NCBI GenBank assembly: GCA_024655905.1
Contig: JANLFP010000005.1
Span: 1-64,000 of the forward strand
DNA length: 64,000 bases
Reading direction: 5' to 3'
Source of the DNA: Tepidanaerobacteraceae bacterium
GTDB taxonomy: Bacteria; Bacillota; Thermosediminibacteria; Thermosediminibacterales; Tepidanaerobacteraceae
Part shown: positions 9,227 through 18,310 of the stretch, piece by piece
How positions within the stretch are numbered: position 1 is the stretch's first letter
Layout: every line of letters begins with the position of its first letter
Made by a program: the position numbers and the translations under genes
The notes under the pieces: model-generated
What the model was told of the DNA's origin: nothing
The model's database searches: none
The model's input: only the letters and a program-made list of their open reading frames with translations

Positions 9227-9352
9227 CTAAACTGTCCTGCCGTCGGTCTTCCCTAAAGCTGCCATGGCATTGAGGTCACGGTAAATCTGACTTGCCTGTG
9301 GAAGATCGAAGTATTTAGTGATATAATTTCTGCTGAGAAGATGATGATCACC
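9227..9352 (-). pseudogene. Unassigned fragment, winged-helix-like
   Basis: A 41-codon minus-strand frame reads GDHHLLSRNYITKYFDLPQA followed by SQIYRDLNAM. The pattern (a short helix, then 'AS.IYRDL..L') resembles the recognition helix of a C-terminal winged-helix domain such as that of Fic or DeoR-like proteins. No start codon or ribosome site is present and nothing upstream continues it. I cannot name a parent gene; it lies in the 395-bp gap before the phosphoesterase gene. Confidence 0.22.
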
Positions 9353-9386
9353 TTGAATCGGTCGTAGATTGTGAGCATAATTTCCG

Positions 9387-9450
9387 TTTAGACATTCATG
9401 AGCCAAAATGCATCACCATCAGATGGTGAAAATATTTATCTATATTTTCC
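9387..9450 (+). repeat. Dispersed three-hairpin repeat, copy A
   Basis: About 64 bp matching the family consensus TTTAGACATACATGATGCAA / AACGCATCACCATCAGATGA / TGAAAATATTTATCTATATT / TTC. This copy reads TTTAGACATTCATGAGCCAA at its left end and GGTGAAAATATTTATCTATA toward its right. The second and third inverted repeats (CATCAGATGGTG and GAAAATA...TATTTTC) are preserved; the first is degraded. It lies 40 bp upstream of the phosphoesterase start. Confidence 0.8.
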
Positions 9451-9489
9451 GTTTAAAATTAATCAGCTAGATAAGGTGTGGTGTGAAAC

Positions 9490-10359
9490 ATGCTAAAAAA
9501 ATACAAGAGAATTAGAATTTTGCTTTTTGTGGCATTTGTTATTGCAAGCATGTCATTTTTTTGTGCATGGCAGAACAATGATATAACAACAACATACATT
9601 AATTATAGCAACACTAAGATACCGCATGAATTTGACGGATACAGGATCGTCCATATTTCGGATTTGCATAATAAACAATTTGGCAAAAATCAGGAGCGTT
9701 TATTGAAGAAAATCAGAGCAATTTCTCCGGATATAATCGTGGTCACAGGAGACTTGATTGACAGAAGAAAATATGACCTTGCCACTGCGATGATATTTAT
9801 AGAAGGAGCGATGAAAATTGCCCCGGTTTACTATGTTTCCGGAAATCATGAGGCATGGTCCGGTGATTATGAAAATATCAGCCGTAAACTGTTGAGCTGT
9901 GGCGTGCAGATACTTGACGACAATAAAGTAAAATTGATAAAGGGCAGAGCCGAAATAGAAATATTGGGCTTATCTGACCCCGATTTTCTTACATCTTCCT
10001 ACATGGACGGGACAAATTCGTCTAAATTGGAAGAACATCTCATGCGCCTATCAGATGATTCTGTTTTTCAGATTTTGCTTTCTCACAGACCTGAACTTTT
10101 TGATTTATATGCAAATGAAAATATAGACCTCATCTTTTCAGGACATGCTCACGGAGGACAGTTCAGAATCCCTTTTGTCGGGGGATTAATAGCACCGGAT
10201 CAGGGCCTGTTTCCTAAATACACAAGCGGTGCCTATACACAAAATCAATCAACGCTCATCGTCAGCAGAGGACTTGGCAATAGCATCATACCCGTAAGAA
10301 TATTTAACAGGCCGGAGATTGTAGTGGTAACCTTGCAAAATGTAAAATCATCTATTTAA
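9490..10359 (+). CDS. Membrane-anchored metallophosphoesterase (YaeI/YkuE-like)
   Basis: A 289-residue calcineurin-like phosphoesterase with an N-terminal signal anchor (residues about 8-27). All metal-binding motifs are present: HISDLHNKQFG, VTGDLID, YVSGNHEAW, LLSHRPELF and SGHAHGGQFRIP. The C-terminus ends with the VSRGLG block common to this subfamily. The active site should face outside the membrane; family members act on lipid or nucleotide phosphates, but the substrate here is unknown. It is monocistronic, with a terminator 66 bp after the stop. Confidence 0.88.
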   Translation: MLKKYKRIRILLFVAFVIASMSFFCAWQNNDITTTYINYSNTKIPHEFDGYRIVHISDLHNKQFGKNQERLLKKIRAISPDIIVVTGDLIDRRKYDLATAMIFIEGAMKIAPVYYVSGNHEAWSGDYENISRKLLSCGVQILDDNKVKLIKGRAEIEILGLSDPDFLTSSYMDGTNSSKLEEHLMRLSDDSVFQILLSHRPELFDLYANENIDLIFSGHAHGGQFRIPFVGGLIAPDQGLFPKYTSGAYTQNQSTLIVSRGLGNSIIPVRIFNRPEIVVVTLQNVKSSI

Positions 10360-10424
10360 ACTTAACAGTCGCACAACTATATGATCTTTTTTTGTAAATT
10401 TCACGGTGTATCGCCCACAAAAGC

Positions 10425-10468
10425 AAAAAACACAATCACCCGAAAACATTCAGGCAATTGTGTTTTTT
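10425..10468 (+). terminator. Terminator of the phosphoesterase gene
   Basis: AAAAAACACAAT pairs with ATTGTGTTTTTT across a loop that can extend the stem with CC/GG. Works on both strands. Confidence 0.8.
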
Positions 10469-10577
10469 AAATAGCTTCCATAATTAATGGCGGACTACTA
10501 ACTCGCTCCACTTTTTTTCTTGCTTTTCTCGGCATAAATTAAATTCCAGCCTTTGTTACGCTTAATGCGAAATGTTG

Positions 10578-10765
10578 TCAATAACCCAGCCCCCTTGACA
10601 GAGTATTGTCTGCTTTTCTGTAAATAATCATAATATAGATAAAAGCAATAATAACCAAAAAAAAATGCTGAGACTACTGGCAAAAAAGGATGCGCGGATC
10701 CCAAACTTCTGTGCTACCCAACCAATGTCTACCACGCTAATCACCTCTCTGGCAGATCCGGCCAT
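10578..10765 (-). pseudogene. MFS transporter C-terminal fragment with frameshift
   Basis: The minus strand from 10765 reads GWVAQKFGIRASFFASSLSI, the typical entry to the last helices of a major-facilitator protein. A run of nine Ts follows near 10656-10664; ten Ts would restore a hydrophobic helix (FFLVIIAFIYIMIIY) and a natural end at 10578. The first ten helices are absent. It is a truncated, frameshifted remnant. The longer overlapping minus-strand frame (10498-10704) is the shifted reading of the same DNA. Confidence 0.55.
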
Positions 10766-10796
10766 ATTATAAACCGATAACATGGTCGCCCTATAT

Positions 10797-12944
10797 TTAT
10801 CTTGAATGTAAACACGGCGCTTGAGCTTTTTTGGCTTCTACCAGTTCAAAATCTATCTGCCTCTCGGGCACATTCACCTTTGAGACCCTGACCCTGACCG
10901 CATCTCCGATGCGAAATACTCTGCCTGTGCGCTCGCCCCGCAGAGTAATGCTCTTTTCTTCAAAGTGATAGAAGTCATCTTCCAGGTTGCTCACATGGAC
11001 CAGACCCTCTACGGTGTTTTCCAATTCCACAAACATCCCGAAGGGGGTGACGCTGGAAACAATGCCCTCATAAATTTTTCCTATGCGCTTTGCCATGTAT
11101 TCGGCAATTTTCAAATCCGTGCTCTCTCTTTCAGCTTCTTCGGCTACGCGTTCCCGCTCCGAAGATATCTTTGCCACCCTGGCCACAATGTTATTTAATT
11201 TTTCCTGCCTTGATTCATCCAGCCTCCCCTCCAGGTGTTCCCGGATGATTCTGTGTATCATCAAATCGGGATAGCGCCGTATGGGGGAGGTAAAATGCGT
11301 GTAAAAGTGAGCAGCAAGGCCGAAGTGCCCCAGGTTTTCTTCGCTGTAGCGGGCCCTTTTCAATGACCTCAAAAGCACTGTATTCACCACGCGTTCTTCG
11401 GAACGGCCCTTCACTTTTTCCAGAATATCCTGCAGTGCCTTGGGCTTTATATTTTTTATGCCTTTGATGGTATAGCCCAGGTTATACAGAAATTCCCTGA
11501 GTGAAAACATTTTCTCCTCGTCGGGCACCTCGTGGACTCTGTAGACGAAAGGTGCCTTTAGCCAGTACATGTGCTCGGCTATTGCCTCGTTGGCTGCCAG
11601 CATAAATTCCTCGATGATGCGATTGGCCGTGCGCCTCTCCTCCTTCACTACATCCACCGGGCTGCCGCTTTCATCCAGTATTACCTTTGCTTCTTCTATG
11701 TTAAAATCTATGCTTCCCCTGGAAAACCGTTTTGCCGTAAGTTTTCTGGCCAATTCCTCCATGAGCCTGAAGTCTTCCACCAGATATTCATAGCGCTTTA
11801 TTGCGTCAGCATCATTTTCCTCCAGGATTTTCGTGACTTGGGTATATGTCATCCTTTCGCAGGTCTTTATCACTCCCGGAGTTATCCGGTAACTCTTTAC
11901 ATCCGCATTTTCGTCAAAGTCTATGATAATGCTCATCGTGAGACGATCGGTCCTGGGGTTCAAGCTGCAGATGCCGTTAGAAAGCTTTGGCGGAAGCATG
12001 GGGATGACCCTGTCCACAAGATAGACGCTGGTGCCCCTCTTCATGGCTTCGATATCCAGGGGGCTTTTTTCCCTAACATAGTAGCTAACATCGGCTATGT
12101 GAACACCCAGCCGGTATCCGTCTTTTGTGCGCTCTATTCCCACCGCATCGTCCAGATCCTTTGCATCCTCACCGTCTATGGTCACTATCTTCTTATCCCT
12201 GAAATCCTCCCTGCCCTTCAAATCCTCGGGCCTTACTTCATCGGGTATACTTTCAAGCTGGTTCAATACTTTTTTGGGAAATTCCAGAGGAAGGTCGTAC
12301 TTTTTTATGATGGAAAGCACATCTATGCCTTTTTCCCCTTCATACCCCAGCACTTCTATAACTTCACCCTCGGGGTTGCGCCTTTTTTCAGGCCATCGGG
12401 TTATTTTCACAACCACCTTCTGTCCGGATTTTGCACCCATGGTGTGATCCTTTGGAACGAATATGTCATAATAAAACCTTTTGTCATCGGGCGTTACAAA
12501 AGAAAAATGCCTGTCTCTTTCAATTGTGCCCACGACCTTTTTCGCGGCCCTCTGCAGAATTCTTATCACTTCTCCCTCGGTTTTACCTTCATGCCTTGCG
12601 GGCAGCTTGGGACGGACTATGACTTTGTCGCCGTGAAGGGCGCCGTTCAAATCTTCGCGGCTGATATATATATCTTCCATTTCCTGATTTTCAGGGATTA
12701 AAAAGGCATATCCTTTCGGATGGCCCTCTATTTTCCCCACGACAAGATTCATTTTTTCAGGGATGCCATAAAGGCCCCGGCGCGTTTTTACCACGAGACC
12801 TTCCTTTTCCATATGAAGAAGGACTTTCAATAAAAGGTCGAGCTCCCCAGCATTTATATTCAGTGCATGGGCCAGCTCGCTTTCCGTCATGGGTTTATAT
12901 GCTTCCTGCCTCATGAATTCCATTAGTTTTTCTTTAAACGGCAT
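10797..12944 (-). CDS. rnr: Ribonuclease R
   Basis: A 3'-5' exoribonuclease that degrades structured RNA and helps trans-translation. The start is ATG 12944, six nt after AGGAGG, giving 715 residues; an upstream in-frame ATG lacks a ribosome site. Order: N-terminal winged helix (residues 1-70), two cold-shock OB domains (about 70-220), the RNB catalytic domain with IDGEDAKDLDDAV whose Asp residues bind Mg, and a C-terminal S1 domain (about 620-705, GIVSSVTPFGMFVELENT). It follows an amidase gene by 64 bp on the same strand. In many Firmicutes rnr lies near secG and smpB; secG is 7.5 kb away here. Confidence 0.95.
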   Translation of the reverse strand: MPFKEKLMEFMRQEAYKPMTESELAHALNINAGELDLLLKVLLHMEKEGLVVKTRRGLYGIPEKMNLVVGKIEGHPKGYAFLIPENQEMEDIYISREDLNGALHGDKVIVRPKLPARHEGKTEGEVIRILQRAAKKVVGTIERDRHFSFVTPDDKRFYYDIFVPKDHTMGAKSGQKVVVKITRWPEKRRNPEGEVIEVLGYEGEKGIDVLSIIKKYDLPLEFPKKVLNQLESIPDEVRPEDLKGREDFRDKKIVTIDGEDAKDLDDAVGIERTKDGYRLGVHIADVSYYVREKSPLDIEAMKRGTSVYLVDRVIPMLPPKLSNGICSLNPRTDRLTMSIIIDFDENADVKSYRITPGVIKTCERMTYTQVTKILEENDADAIKRYEYLVEDFRLMEELARKLTAKRFSRGSIDFNIEEAKVILDESGSPVDVVKEERRTANRIIEEFMLAANEAIAEHMYWLKAPFVYRVHEVPDEEKMFSLREFLYNLGYTIKGIKNIKPKALQDILEKVKGRSEERVVNTVLLRSLKRARYSEENLGHFGLAAHFYTHFTSPIRRYPDLMIHRIIREHLEGRLDESRQEKLNNIVARVAKISSERERVAEEAERESTDLKIAEYMAKRIGKIYEGIVSSVTPFGMFVELENTVEGLVHVSNLEDDFYHFEEKSITLRGERTGRVFRIGDAVRVRVSKVNVPERQIDFELVEAKKAQAPCLHSR

Positions 12945-13008
12945 GCTTTGCCTCCTGTTCAATTTAATGCAATATATCATATCTTATTTTATGCTTTTTT
13001 GGCATATT

Positions 13009-13941
13009 TTACAAGCTATGCGGAAATTTATCGGTAATATTTTTGTATTCTTCATACCGACAGCTGTCAAAATATCTTGCAATGCCATTTATAATGGCCT
13101 GTGCCGCCCTCTCTTTAAAAACCGGGCTGCGAAGCCAGCCTTCTTCCACCGGATTCGATATGGTGCAGACCTCAATGGTCACAAAGGGTATGCTGTACTC
13201 CATTGTTTCAAAAAAGCCGGCCAACTTTGAAAAGCTTTCTTCGCATATACCATTGTTTTCCAATTTTAATTTTTTGCCGATTTCCTCAAGAATGTATCTG
13301 CAAAGCAGCTCGCCCTGCTTGGAATGATACAGCGCTCCGGCTCCGCATTTGCTTTTGTCCCGGTCCCAGCGGGTGTGAATGCTTATCCATATATCAGCTT
13401 CCAGCAATCGGGCCGCCTGCAATCTGTCTATAAGGTTTACGGATATGTCTTTCTCTCTGGTAAGTACTGCCCTGCCCCCCGCATCTATTATCTTCGCCTT
13501 TAAATAATTTGCAATATGCATCACCACATTTTTTTCCAGAAGGTTTATATAGCCCCTGCGCCCGGAATCGCCGCCGCCGTGGCCCGGGTCGATCACTATC
13601 ATTTTTTCTTTCATTATTTGTTTTAAAAATGCTCTGTCGAAATTAATTTCAAGTCTGTTTGGAATGCCCCGGACCTGTTTTAATCGGCATGACGATGGGT
13701 GCTGCAGCAGGATGGAAACCTGAGCGTCTCCATTTTTTTGCGATACGCTGATTGTGTTTATAATCCCGTCATATATATTAACGGTATCGGGCGCCATTAT
13801 AAGTTCTCCATCCAGCAAAACCTCATAAATATGGCGAGAAAGCTTTCTTACGGTATGAGAAAGCGGTGCTGTGGATTCCAGTGCAATGGTGGAAAAATCG
13901 GAACCGGTCCTGGCATATAAGTTTGTCAATCCCTTCTTCAT
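13009..13941 (-). CDS. N-acetylmuramoyl-L-alanine amidase (Amidase_3)
   Basis: A 310-residue protein with an AMIN-like beta-rich N-terminus (about 1-120) and a C-terminal Amidase_3 domain. Zinc ligands are in IDPGHGGGDSGRRG (His), the Glu a little further (NLLEKN) and SIHTRW (His); the catalytic Glu lies in VTIEVCTISNP. It cleaves the amide between MurNAc and the stem peptide. No signal peptide is evident at this start (MKKGLTNLYARTG), so export is unclear. It lies upstream of rnr on the same strand and is divergent from another amidase operon at 14072. Confidence 0.85.
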   Translation of the reverse strand: MKKGLTNLYARTGSDFSTIALESTAPLSHTVRKLSRHIYEVLLDGELIMAPDTVNIYDGIINTISVSQKNGDAQVSILLQHPSSCRLKQVRGIPNRLEINFDRAFLKQIMKEKMIVIDPGHGGGDSGRRGYINLLEKNVVMHIANYLKAKIIDAGGRAVLTREKDISVNLIDRLQAARLLEADIWISIHTRWDRDKSKCGAGALYHSKQGELLCRYILEEIGKKLKLENNGICEESFSKLAGFFETMEYSIPFVTIEVCTISNPVEEGWLRSPVFKERAAQAIINGIARYFDSCRYEEYKNITDKFPHSL

Positions 13942-14071
13942 GCGGACCCCCCTCGAACCCTATTTTTTCTTCATCATCTTTATTTTATTCACTATTTTTT
14001 TTATGGTGACTAAAATCAAATTCTAAAATATTTTTGTGTTGAATAGAAATTATATTGGAGGTATGGCAATC

Positions 14072-14734
14072 ATGGTATTATCCGCAGCAGGATGGGCGCC
14101 CGTGCCCATCAGGACTCACATCATAACGGAAAAAGACGATATCGTGGATGTCGTAATAAAATATACCCGGCCTGTGGCTGAATCCGGAGATATAATCGTA
14201 ATAGCCGAAAGCCCCGTGGCAATATCCCAGGGAAGGGCGGTCTTATCCAGTTCCATGAAAAGCGGCCTGCTGGCGCGTTTTTTATCCAAATTTCCGGACA
14301 AGGATGGAAGCCTGGGTACGCCCGAAGCCATGCAACTGGCCATAAATGAGGCGGGCAAATTTCGCATTATCCTGGGTGCTATAGCGGCAGCCCTGGGAAA
14401 ATTGTTGGGTCGCAGGGGCGATTTCTACAGAGTGGCAGGCAGGGATTTGGCCAAAATAGACGACATAGCGGGAACCCTCCCTCCTTATGACCGCTATATA
14501 GTGCCGGGACCAAAAAATTCGAAAGAAATCACGGAGAAGATATATGAAAAAACCGGTATAACCACCGTAATTGCTGATATAAACGATTTAAAATGTGTGG
14601 ACATTCTGGCCATATCCGGAAAAGTAAAGGAAAGGGAACTGATTGAAATTTTAAAAAACAATCCCTTGGGCAATGACGACCAGCAAACACCCATCGTGGT
14701 ATTAAAGCGCATAAGAACAAGGGAGGCGGTTTAA
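14072..14734 (+). CDS. CofE-like (F420-0:gamma-glutamyl ligase domain) protein
   Basis: A 220-residue protein with the fold of coenzyme F420-0:gamma-glutamyl ligase. It opens VPIRTHIITEKDDIVDVV and continues with DIIVIAESPVAISQGRA, the metal- and GTP-binding segment of the CofE family. The start is ATG 14072, ten nt after GGAGG; the ATG at 14063 is only one nucleotide from that site. Clostridia generally lack F420, so the real substrate is unknown; a different gamma-glutamylation is conceivable. Its stop overlaps the amidase start by one base, so the two are coupled. Confidence 0.72.
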   Translation: MVLSAAGWAPVPIRTHIITEKDDIVDVVIKYTRPVAESGDIIVIAESPVAISQGRAVLSSSMKSGLLARFLSKFPDKDGSLGTPEAMQLAINEAGKFRIILGAIAAALGKLLGRRGDFYRVAGRDLAKIDDIAGTLPPYDRYIVPGPKNSKEITEKIYEKTGITTVIADINDLKCVDILAISGKVKERELIEILKNNPLGNDDQQTPIVVLKRIRTREAV

Positions 14735-15492
14735 TGAAATTTCCCGGCCAAAAACTTTACAGCATCCTCAAAAACCTGTTTAAAAAATCGAATTCAATAT
14801 CAAATCCGAAATTGCAGGCGATAATTTTTGTTGTAATACTTATGGGGTTAAGCTATCATATGTTTGTTACTGGCAACATTCCGGTATTCAAGTTCCTCGC
14901 TCCTTATGGGACCGTTGTTATCGACCCCGGTCACGGGACTATTGACAGGGGGGTCGTCCACAGGGAAAGCGGTGTGGCCGAGAGCCCAATAAATCTGGCG
15001 GTTTCTCTGAAATTGAGGGAAATCTTGAAGCAGCAAAAATTCAATGTAGTTCTCACCCGCGATAGTGAAACCCAGGAACAGATGGCCAATCACAGAGAAC
15101 TTAAACGAAGAATCGATATGGCGGTATCAAATAAAGCGGATATTTTTGTCAGCATACATGTAAACCAGTATCCCGATTCGTCCTGCTTTGGAGCACAGTG
15201 CTTTTACAATCCTCAAAAGCCGGAAAGCAGGTTGCTGGCTCTGCTCATACAGGAGGAATTGAAAGCCCTGGAACCGGAAAATTTCAGGGAAGCCCTGCCC
15301 CGAGACCTTTTTATTCTGAGGGAATCACCCATGCCTGCGGTAATTGTGGAAATGGGGTTCATATCCAATCCCTCGGACCGCAGCAAACTGCAGGATGCCG
15401 CTTATCAGGAAAAAATAGCAAAAGCCATTGCAAATGGCATAAAACGCTACTTTGATAAAGATTCTCCCAATCGCGCACCCGACTACAATTGA
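14734..15492 (+). CDS. cwlD: CwlD-like N-acetylmuramoyl-L-alanine amidase
   Basis: A 252-residue protein with one N-terminal transmembrane helix (residues about 28-46) and an extracytoplasmic Amidase_3 domain. Zinc-binding His is in VVIDPGHGTIDRG, a second Glu in HRESGVAES, a second His in SIHVNQY and the catalytic Glu in VIVEMGFISNPSD. Length and single anchor match CwlD, which forms muramic-delta-lactam in the spore cortex. That role is inferred from size and architecture. It is translated with the CofE-like gene. Confidence 0.75.
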   Translation: MKFPGQKLYSILKNLFKKSNSISNPKLQAIIFVVILMGLSYHMFVTGNIPVFKFLAPYGTVVIDPGHGTIDRGVVHRESGVAESPINLAVSLKLREILKQQKFNVVLTRDSETQEQMANHRELKRRIDMAVSNKADIFVSIHVNQYPDSSCFGAQCFYNPQKPESRLLALLIQEELKALEPENFREALPRDLFILRESPMPAVIVEMGFISNPSDRSKLQDAAYQEKIAKAIANGIKRYFDKDSPNRAPDYN

Positions 15493-15635
15493 TTTGGATT
15501 CTTATTTTTCATTTGTTCGGCGGGTGTATGCCGCCGGCTTGCAAATTAAATGCCTCTATGGCGTTATAAAATGTAACGAATGGGCAGTGCCTCTCATAGT
15601 ATATTTTGAAGATTTTTTTGAGAGGTGTTTTTTTT

Positions 15636-16097
15636 ATGTTGCCGCTTCCAAAAAGATACAGGCTCGTTGCCGGCAGCTCCGAAGGAACCACCGAGCTCAA
15701 TGCCTTTGATGGCGCTCTGCTTTCGGCCGGAGCGGGAAATCTTAATCTCCTCAGGGTTAGCAGCATTTTGCCCCCCGGGGCGGTATGCGATGAAAATCTG
15801 CTCATTCCTCCGGGAAATCTGGTGCCCGCAGCCTACGGTTACATAGTGAGCAATAGGATCGGGTCTGTCATATCCGCTGCAGTGGCTGTGGGAATCCCGG
15901 GAGATGGTGATTACGGCGTCATAATGGAGCTTTCGGGAGAATTTGACCGGTTTGCCGCCGAACGCCGAATAGGGCAAATGGTGGCGGATGCCTTCAAAAT
16001 TAGAAATAAAGCTCTGGCGGACATAAGAATTTGCTCTGCAGAACATCTGGTGACAAAAATAGGTTGCGCCTTTGCCGGAGTGCTGCTCTGGTATTAG
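15636..16097 (+). CDS. pdaD: Pyruvoyl-dependent arginine decarboxylase
   Basis: A 153-residue proenzyme that converts arginine to agmatine. It cleaves itself at a Ser-Ser bond to form the pyruvoyl cofactor; the cleavage loop here is NLLRVSSILPPGA with the two Ser near residue 43. The GSSEGTTELNAFDGAL start and the VPAAYGYIVSN segment also fit PvlArgDC. I choose ATG 15636, eight nt after GAGAGGTG; an in-frame start 30 bp upstream has no ribosome site. The stop overlaps the convergent MFS gene by four bases. No agmatinase or spermidine synthase gene lies nearby. Confidence 0.85.
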   Translation: MLPLPKRYRLVAGSSEGTTELNAFDGALLSAGAGNLNLLRVSSILPPGAVCDENLLIPPGNLVPAAYGYIVSNRIGSVISAAVAVGIPGDGDYGVIMELSGEFDRFAAERRIGQMVADAFKIRNKALADIRICSAEHLVTKIGCAFAGVLLWY

Positions 16098-17227
16098 ATT
16101 AAAATCCAAATTCCCAGAGCCGCCAGAATCCCCATAATCCCTCCGAAGTAAAAGGGAGCGGCGGCTCCGAACATGTTCCATAAAGCCCCGGCCAGAATTG
16201 ACGCCGGAAGAAGTCCTATTCCAACCAGAGTGGCGTGCAGGCCTATTAATGTCCCCCGGAGGCTTTCCGGCGCTATGTCGGCCACAAAAGCCTTTTCCAC
16301 GCCTTCGGTGAAAGCGATATAAAGTCCGTAAACCCCGAAAAGAATCCAGATGGCATTTGGCTTGCCGGCCAGGGCAAACCCGAAATATACCAGGCCGTAA
16401 ACAAAATAACCCGCTACCAGCATTTTCTTCCTGCCGATGCGGTCCGATATCCATCCCGCAGGATAGGAAAATATATCGTATATTACATTATATAAAAGGT
16501 ATAGAAGCAGTACAGTCTTTGCATCAAAACCCACATTCTGGGCTTTTAAAAGCAGGAATTGGTTGGATGAATTTCCGAGGGTAAAGATGAACATCAGGAT
16601 TAAAAAGAATTTCAAACGTTTATCCAAGGCGTTCCAGTTCAGTGATAATTTTTTGGATGCATTTTTAACCTGAGTGACCTTTTCTTTTACCAGAAAGAGC
16701 GCTCCCACGCCAAGTACAGCCGGAATCAGGGAATAGAGAAAAACGCTGTAATAATCGCCGGGGCGTCGTACCATAAAATAATAAGCCAGCACAACCCCTA
16801 TGGCCGCCCCCAGGGTATCCATCGCCCTGTGAAGCCCAAAAGCCCTGCCTCTAGCATGGGGCGCTGCCGACTCGGCGATGAGCGCATCCCTCGGGGCCGT
16901 ACGCACTCCCTTTCCGAAGCGGTCCGCCATCCTGCCTGCCAGCACCAAAGGCCACGATGACGCGAGGTACAGCAGCACCTTTCCTATGGTGGAAAAGCCG
17001 TATCCCATAATGGCGAAAGGTTTCCGCCTTTCCACTTTGTCTGAAAAATAACCGGAAAATACCTTCAAAAGGCTGGCCAGACTTTCGGCCATGCCTTCGA
17101 TAGTGCCCACGATCAGAGGCGTCGCTCCCAGCTTTGTGGTGAGAAATAAAGGGAGCAGCGGATACACCATCTCGGTGCTTATATCGGTTAAGAGGCTGGT
17201 TATGCCAAGAATGATGATGTTGAACAA
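16094..17227 (-). CDS. MFS transporter
   Basis: A 377-residue protein with about 11-12 hydrophobic helices. It contains the major-facilitator loop motif after helix 2 (GYFSDKVERRKPFAI) and the repeated GWISDRIGRKKMLV loop in the second half. Substrate unknown; an efflux role is likely from the family (drug or metal resistance). The start is TTG 17227, one base after the stop of the upstream ChrB-like gene, so the pair is translationally coupled and probably works together. The 3' end overlaps the arginine decarboxylase gene tail to tail. Confidence 0.85.
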   Translation of the reverse strand: MFNIIILGITSLLTDISTEMVYPLLPLFLTTKLGATPLIVGTIEGMAESLASLLKVFSGYFSDKVERRKPFAIMGYGFSTIGKVLLYLASSWPLVLAGRMADRFGKGVRTAPRDALIAESAAPHARGRAFGLHRAMDTLGAAIGVVLAYYFMVRRPGDYYSVFLYSLIPAVLGVGALFLVKEKVTQVKNASKKLSLNWNALDKRLKFFLILMFIFTLGNSSNQFLLLKAQNVGFDAKTVLLLYLLYNVIYDIFSYPAGWISDRIGRKKMLVAGYFVYGLVYFGFALAGKPNAIWILFGVYGLYIAFTEGVEKAFVADIAPESLRGTLIGLHATLVGIGLLPASILAGALWNMFGAAAPFYFGGIMGILAALGIWILI

Positions 17228-17770
17228 TTACATCGACCCCTCTTTTTTATATATTTTTTCGGCAAACTCCATTAGCATCTTTCGACACTTTGCCATCATT
17301 TCTTCCGCTTTTTGCCGCTTATTTGAACAGAAAAAATCCCTTTCCCTTATTTTTGAAAACCAGCGGGAAAGCTTATCAATTTCCTCGTCGTTTTCTTCCA
17401 GCTCCGCAAAAGTGAAATTCTGTTTTGCGGTCTCTTTTTCTATTTCTGAATAAAAGTCATTGCATTTATCCATCAATTCCTCATATTCCAGGTCCCTCTG
17501 CTCGTTGAATTTTGAGATAAGATAATTTTCATCTTCACTGGAAAGGGCCGCCACTTGAAGCAGAAGAGCTTCTCCCCCGGATTCCTTTATATCTTTTGTC
17601 AGGATGAGGATTTCATTCTCGAGGTTGTTTATGCCCGGGTAAACGGCTACCGACTGCTGCAAATATAATGCCCCCACCTCTTTCAGCTTTCTCCAGGCCT
17701 TCACCCGGAGGGTTGAGGGCTCCGACGGGACTTTATAGATGAGTAGATGCCAGGTTGTTTTTTCGGACAT
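17228..17770 (-). CDS. ChrB N-terminal-domain-like protein
   Basis: A 180-residue protein. The first 90 residues (WHLLIYKVPSEPSTLRVKAW ... VGALYLQQSVAVYPG) match the N-terminal domain of ChrB, the chromate-resistance regulator, which has a PadR-like winged-helix form. The rest is acidic, probably coiled coil (residues about 90-175), and the ChrB C-terminal domain is absent. A GGAGG lies nine nt before the ATG. It is directly coupled to an MFS gene, not to a chrA chromate transporter. A regulatory role over the MFS gene is inference. Confidence 0.72.
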   Translation of the reverse strand: MSEKTTWHLLIYKVPSEPSTLRVKAWRKLKEVGALYLQQSVAVYPGINNLENEILILTKDIKESGGEALLLQVAALSSEDENYLISKFNEQRDLEYEELMDKCNDFYSEIEKETAKQNFTFAELEENDEEIDKLSRWFSKIRERDFFCSNKRQKAEEMMAKCRKMLMEFAEKIYKKEGSM

Positions 17771-17935
17771 AAAGATTCGCCTCCTTTACAACATATGTTT
17801 ATTAATGACAATTGTAACATATGTTTCTGATTAATGCAACAGCCGTTAAATTTTGATTTAAATATTGATATCTATTTTAATGTATTTTACAATTTTATGT
17901 AAGAATTTATTACTATAAGTAAGGAGGTAAGAAGA

Positions 17936-18268
17936 GTGAATTATAATATTGTAAAGGTAACAAGCAAGGGTCAAATGACTATTCCACATCTCATTAGAAA
18001 GAAACTGAGTATAAAAAAAGATGATTCTTTAATAGTCTATTTACAAAATGATGAAATCAGGATAAAGAAGCTGTCAGTGGTAGAACCATTGGGAGATAAT
18101 GATCCTATATGGAAATTCACAGGTACCCTGGTTGATGAGCCGGATGTAGCCGAAAATCACGACAAATATTTAGTAATGGAAGAAAAGAAGCATTTAGAAT
18201 ATAAAAAGGATGCAGCCTTTACTTTTGATAAACATTTTGTACAATACGGATTTAAACAACTACAATAA
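17936..18268 (+). CDS. SpoVT/AbrB-type antitoxin fused to the tail of a PIN toxin
   Basis: The N-terminal 50 residues (VKVTSKGQMTIPHLIRKKL) form a swapped-hairpin AbrB DNA-binding domain as in MazE/VapB antitoxins. Residues about 60-82 (FTGTLVDEPDVAENHDKYL) are a typical antitoxin tail. The last 20 (DAAFTFDKHFVQYGFKQL) look like the end of a PIN-domain ribonuclease, where a conserved Asp precedes 'KHF...GF..L'. I infer that an in-frame deletion removed the body of a vapC gene and fused the two ends. It starts at GTG 17936 after AAGGAGG. The product should bind DNA but cannot be a nuclease. Confidence 0.6.
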   Translation: MNYNIVKVTSKGQMTIPHLIRKKLSIKKDDSLIVYLQNDEIRIKKLSVVEPLGDNDPIWKFTGTLVDEPDVAENHDKYLVMEEKKHLEYKKDAAFTFDKHFVQYGFKQLQ

Positions 18269-18306
18269 AAAAGCTTCTACTTTATTTGTCAAGTAGAAGC
18301 TTTTTT
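18267..18306. terminator. Bidirectional terminator between antitoxin fusion and hppA
   Basis: AAAAAAGCTTCTACTT pairs perfectly with AAGTAGAAGCTTTTTT, loop of eight. It separates convergent genes. Confidence 0.9.
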
Positions 18307-18310
18307 GCTT

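Noticed and set aside
11571-12701. A 376-codon + strand open frame opposite rnr
   Set aside because: It lies inside the catalytic region of RNase R on the other strand. No start signal or protein motif supports it.
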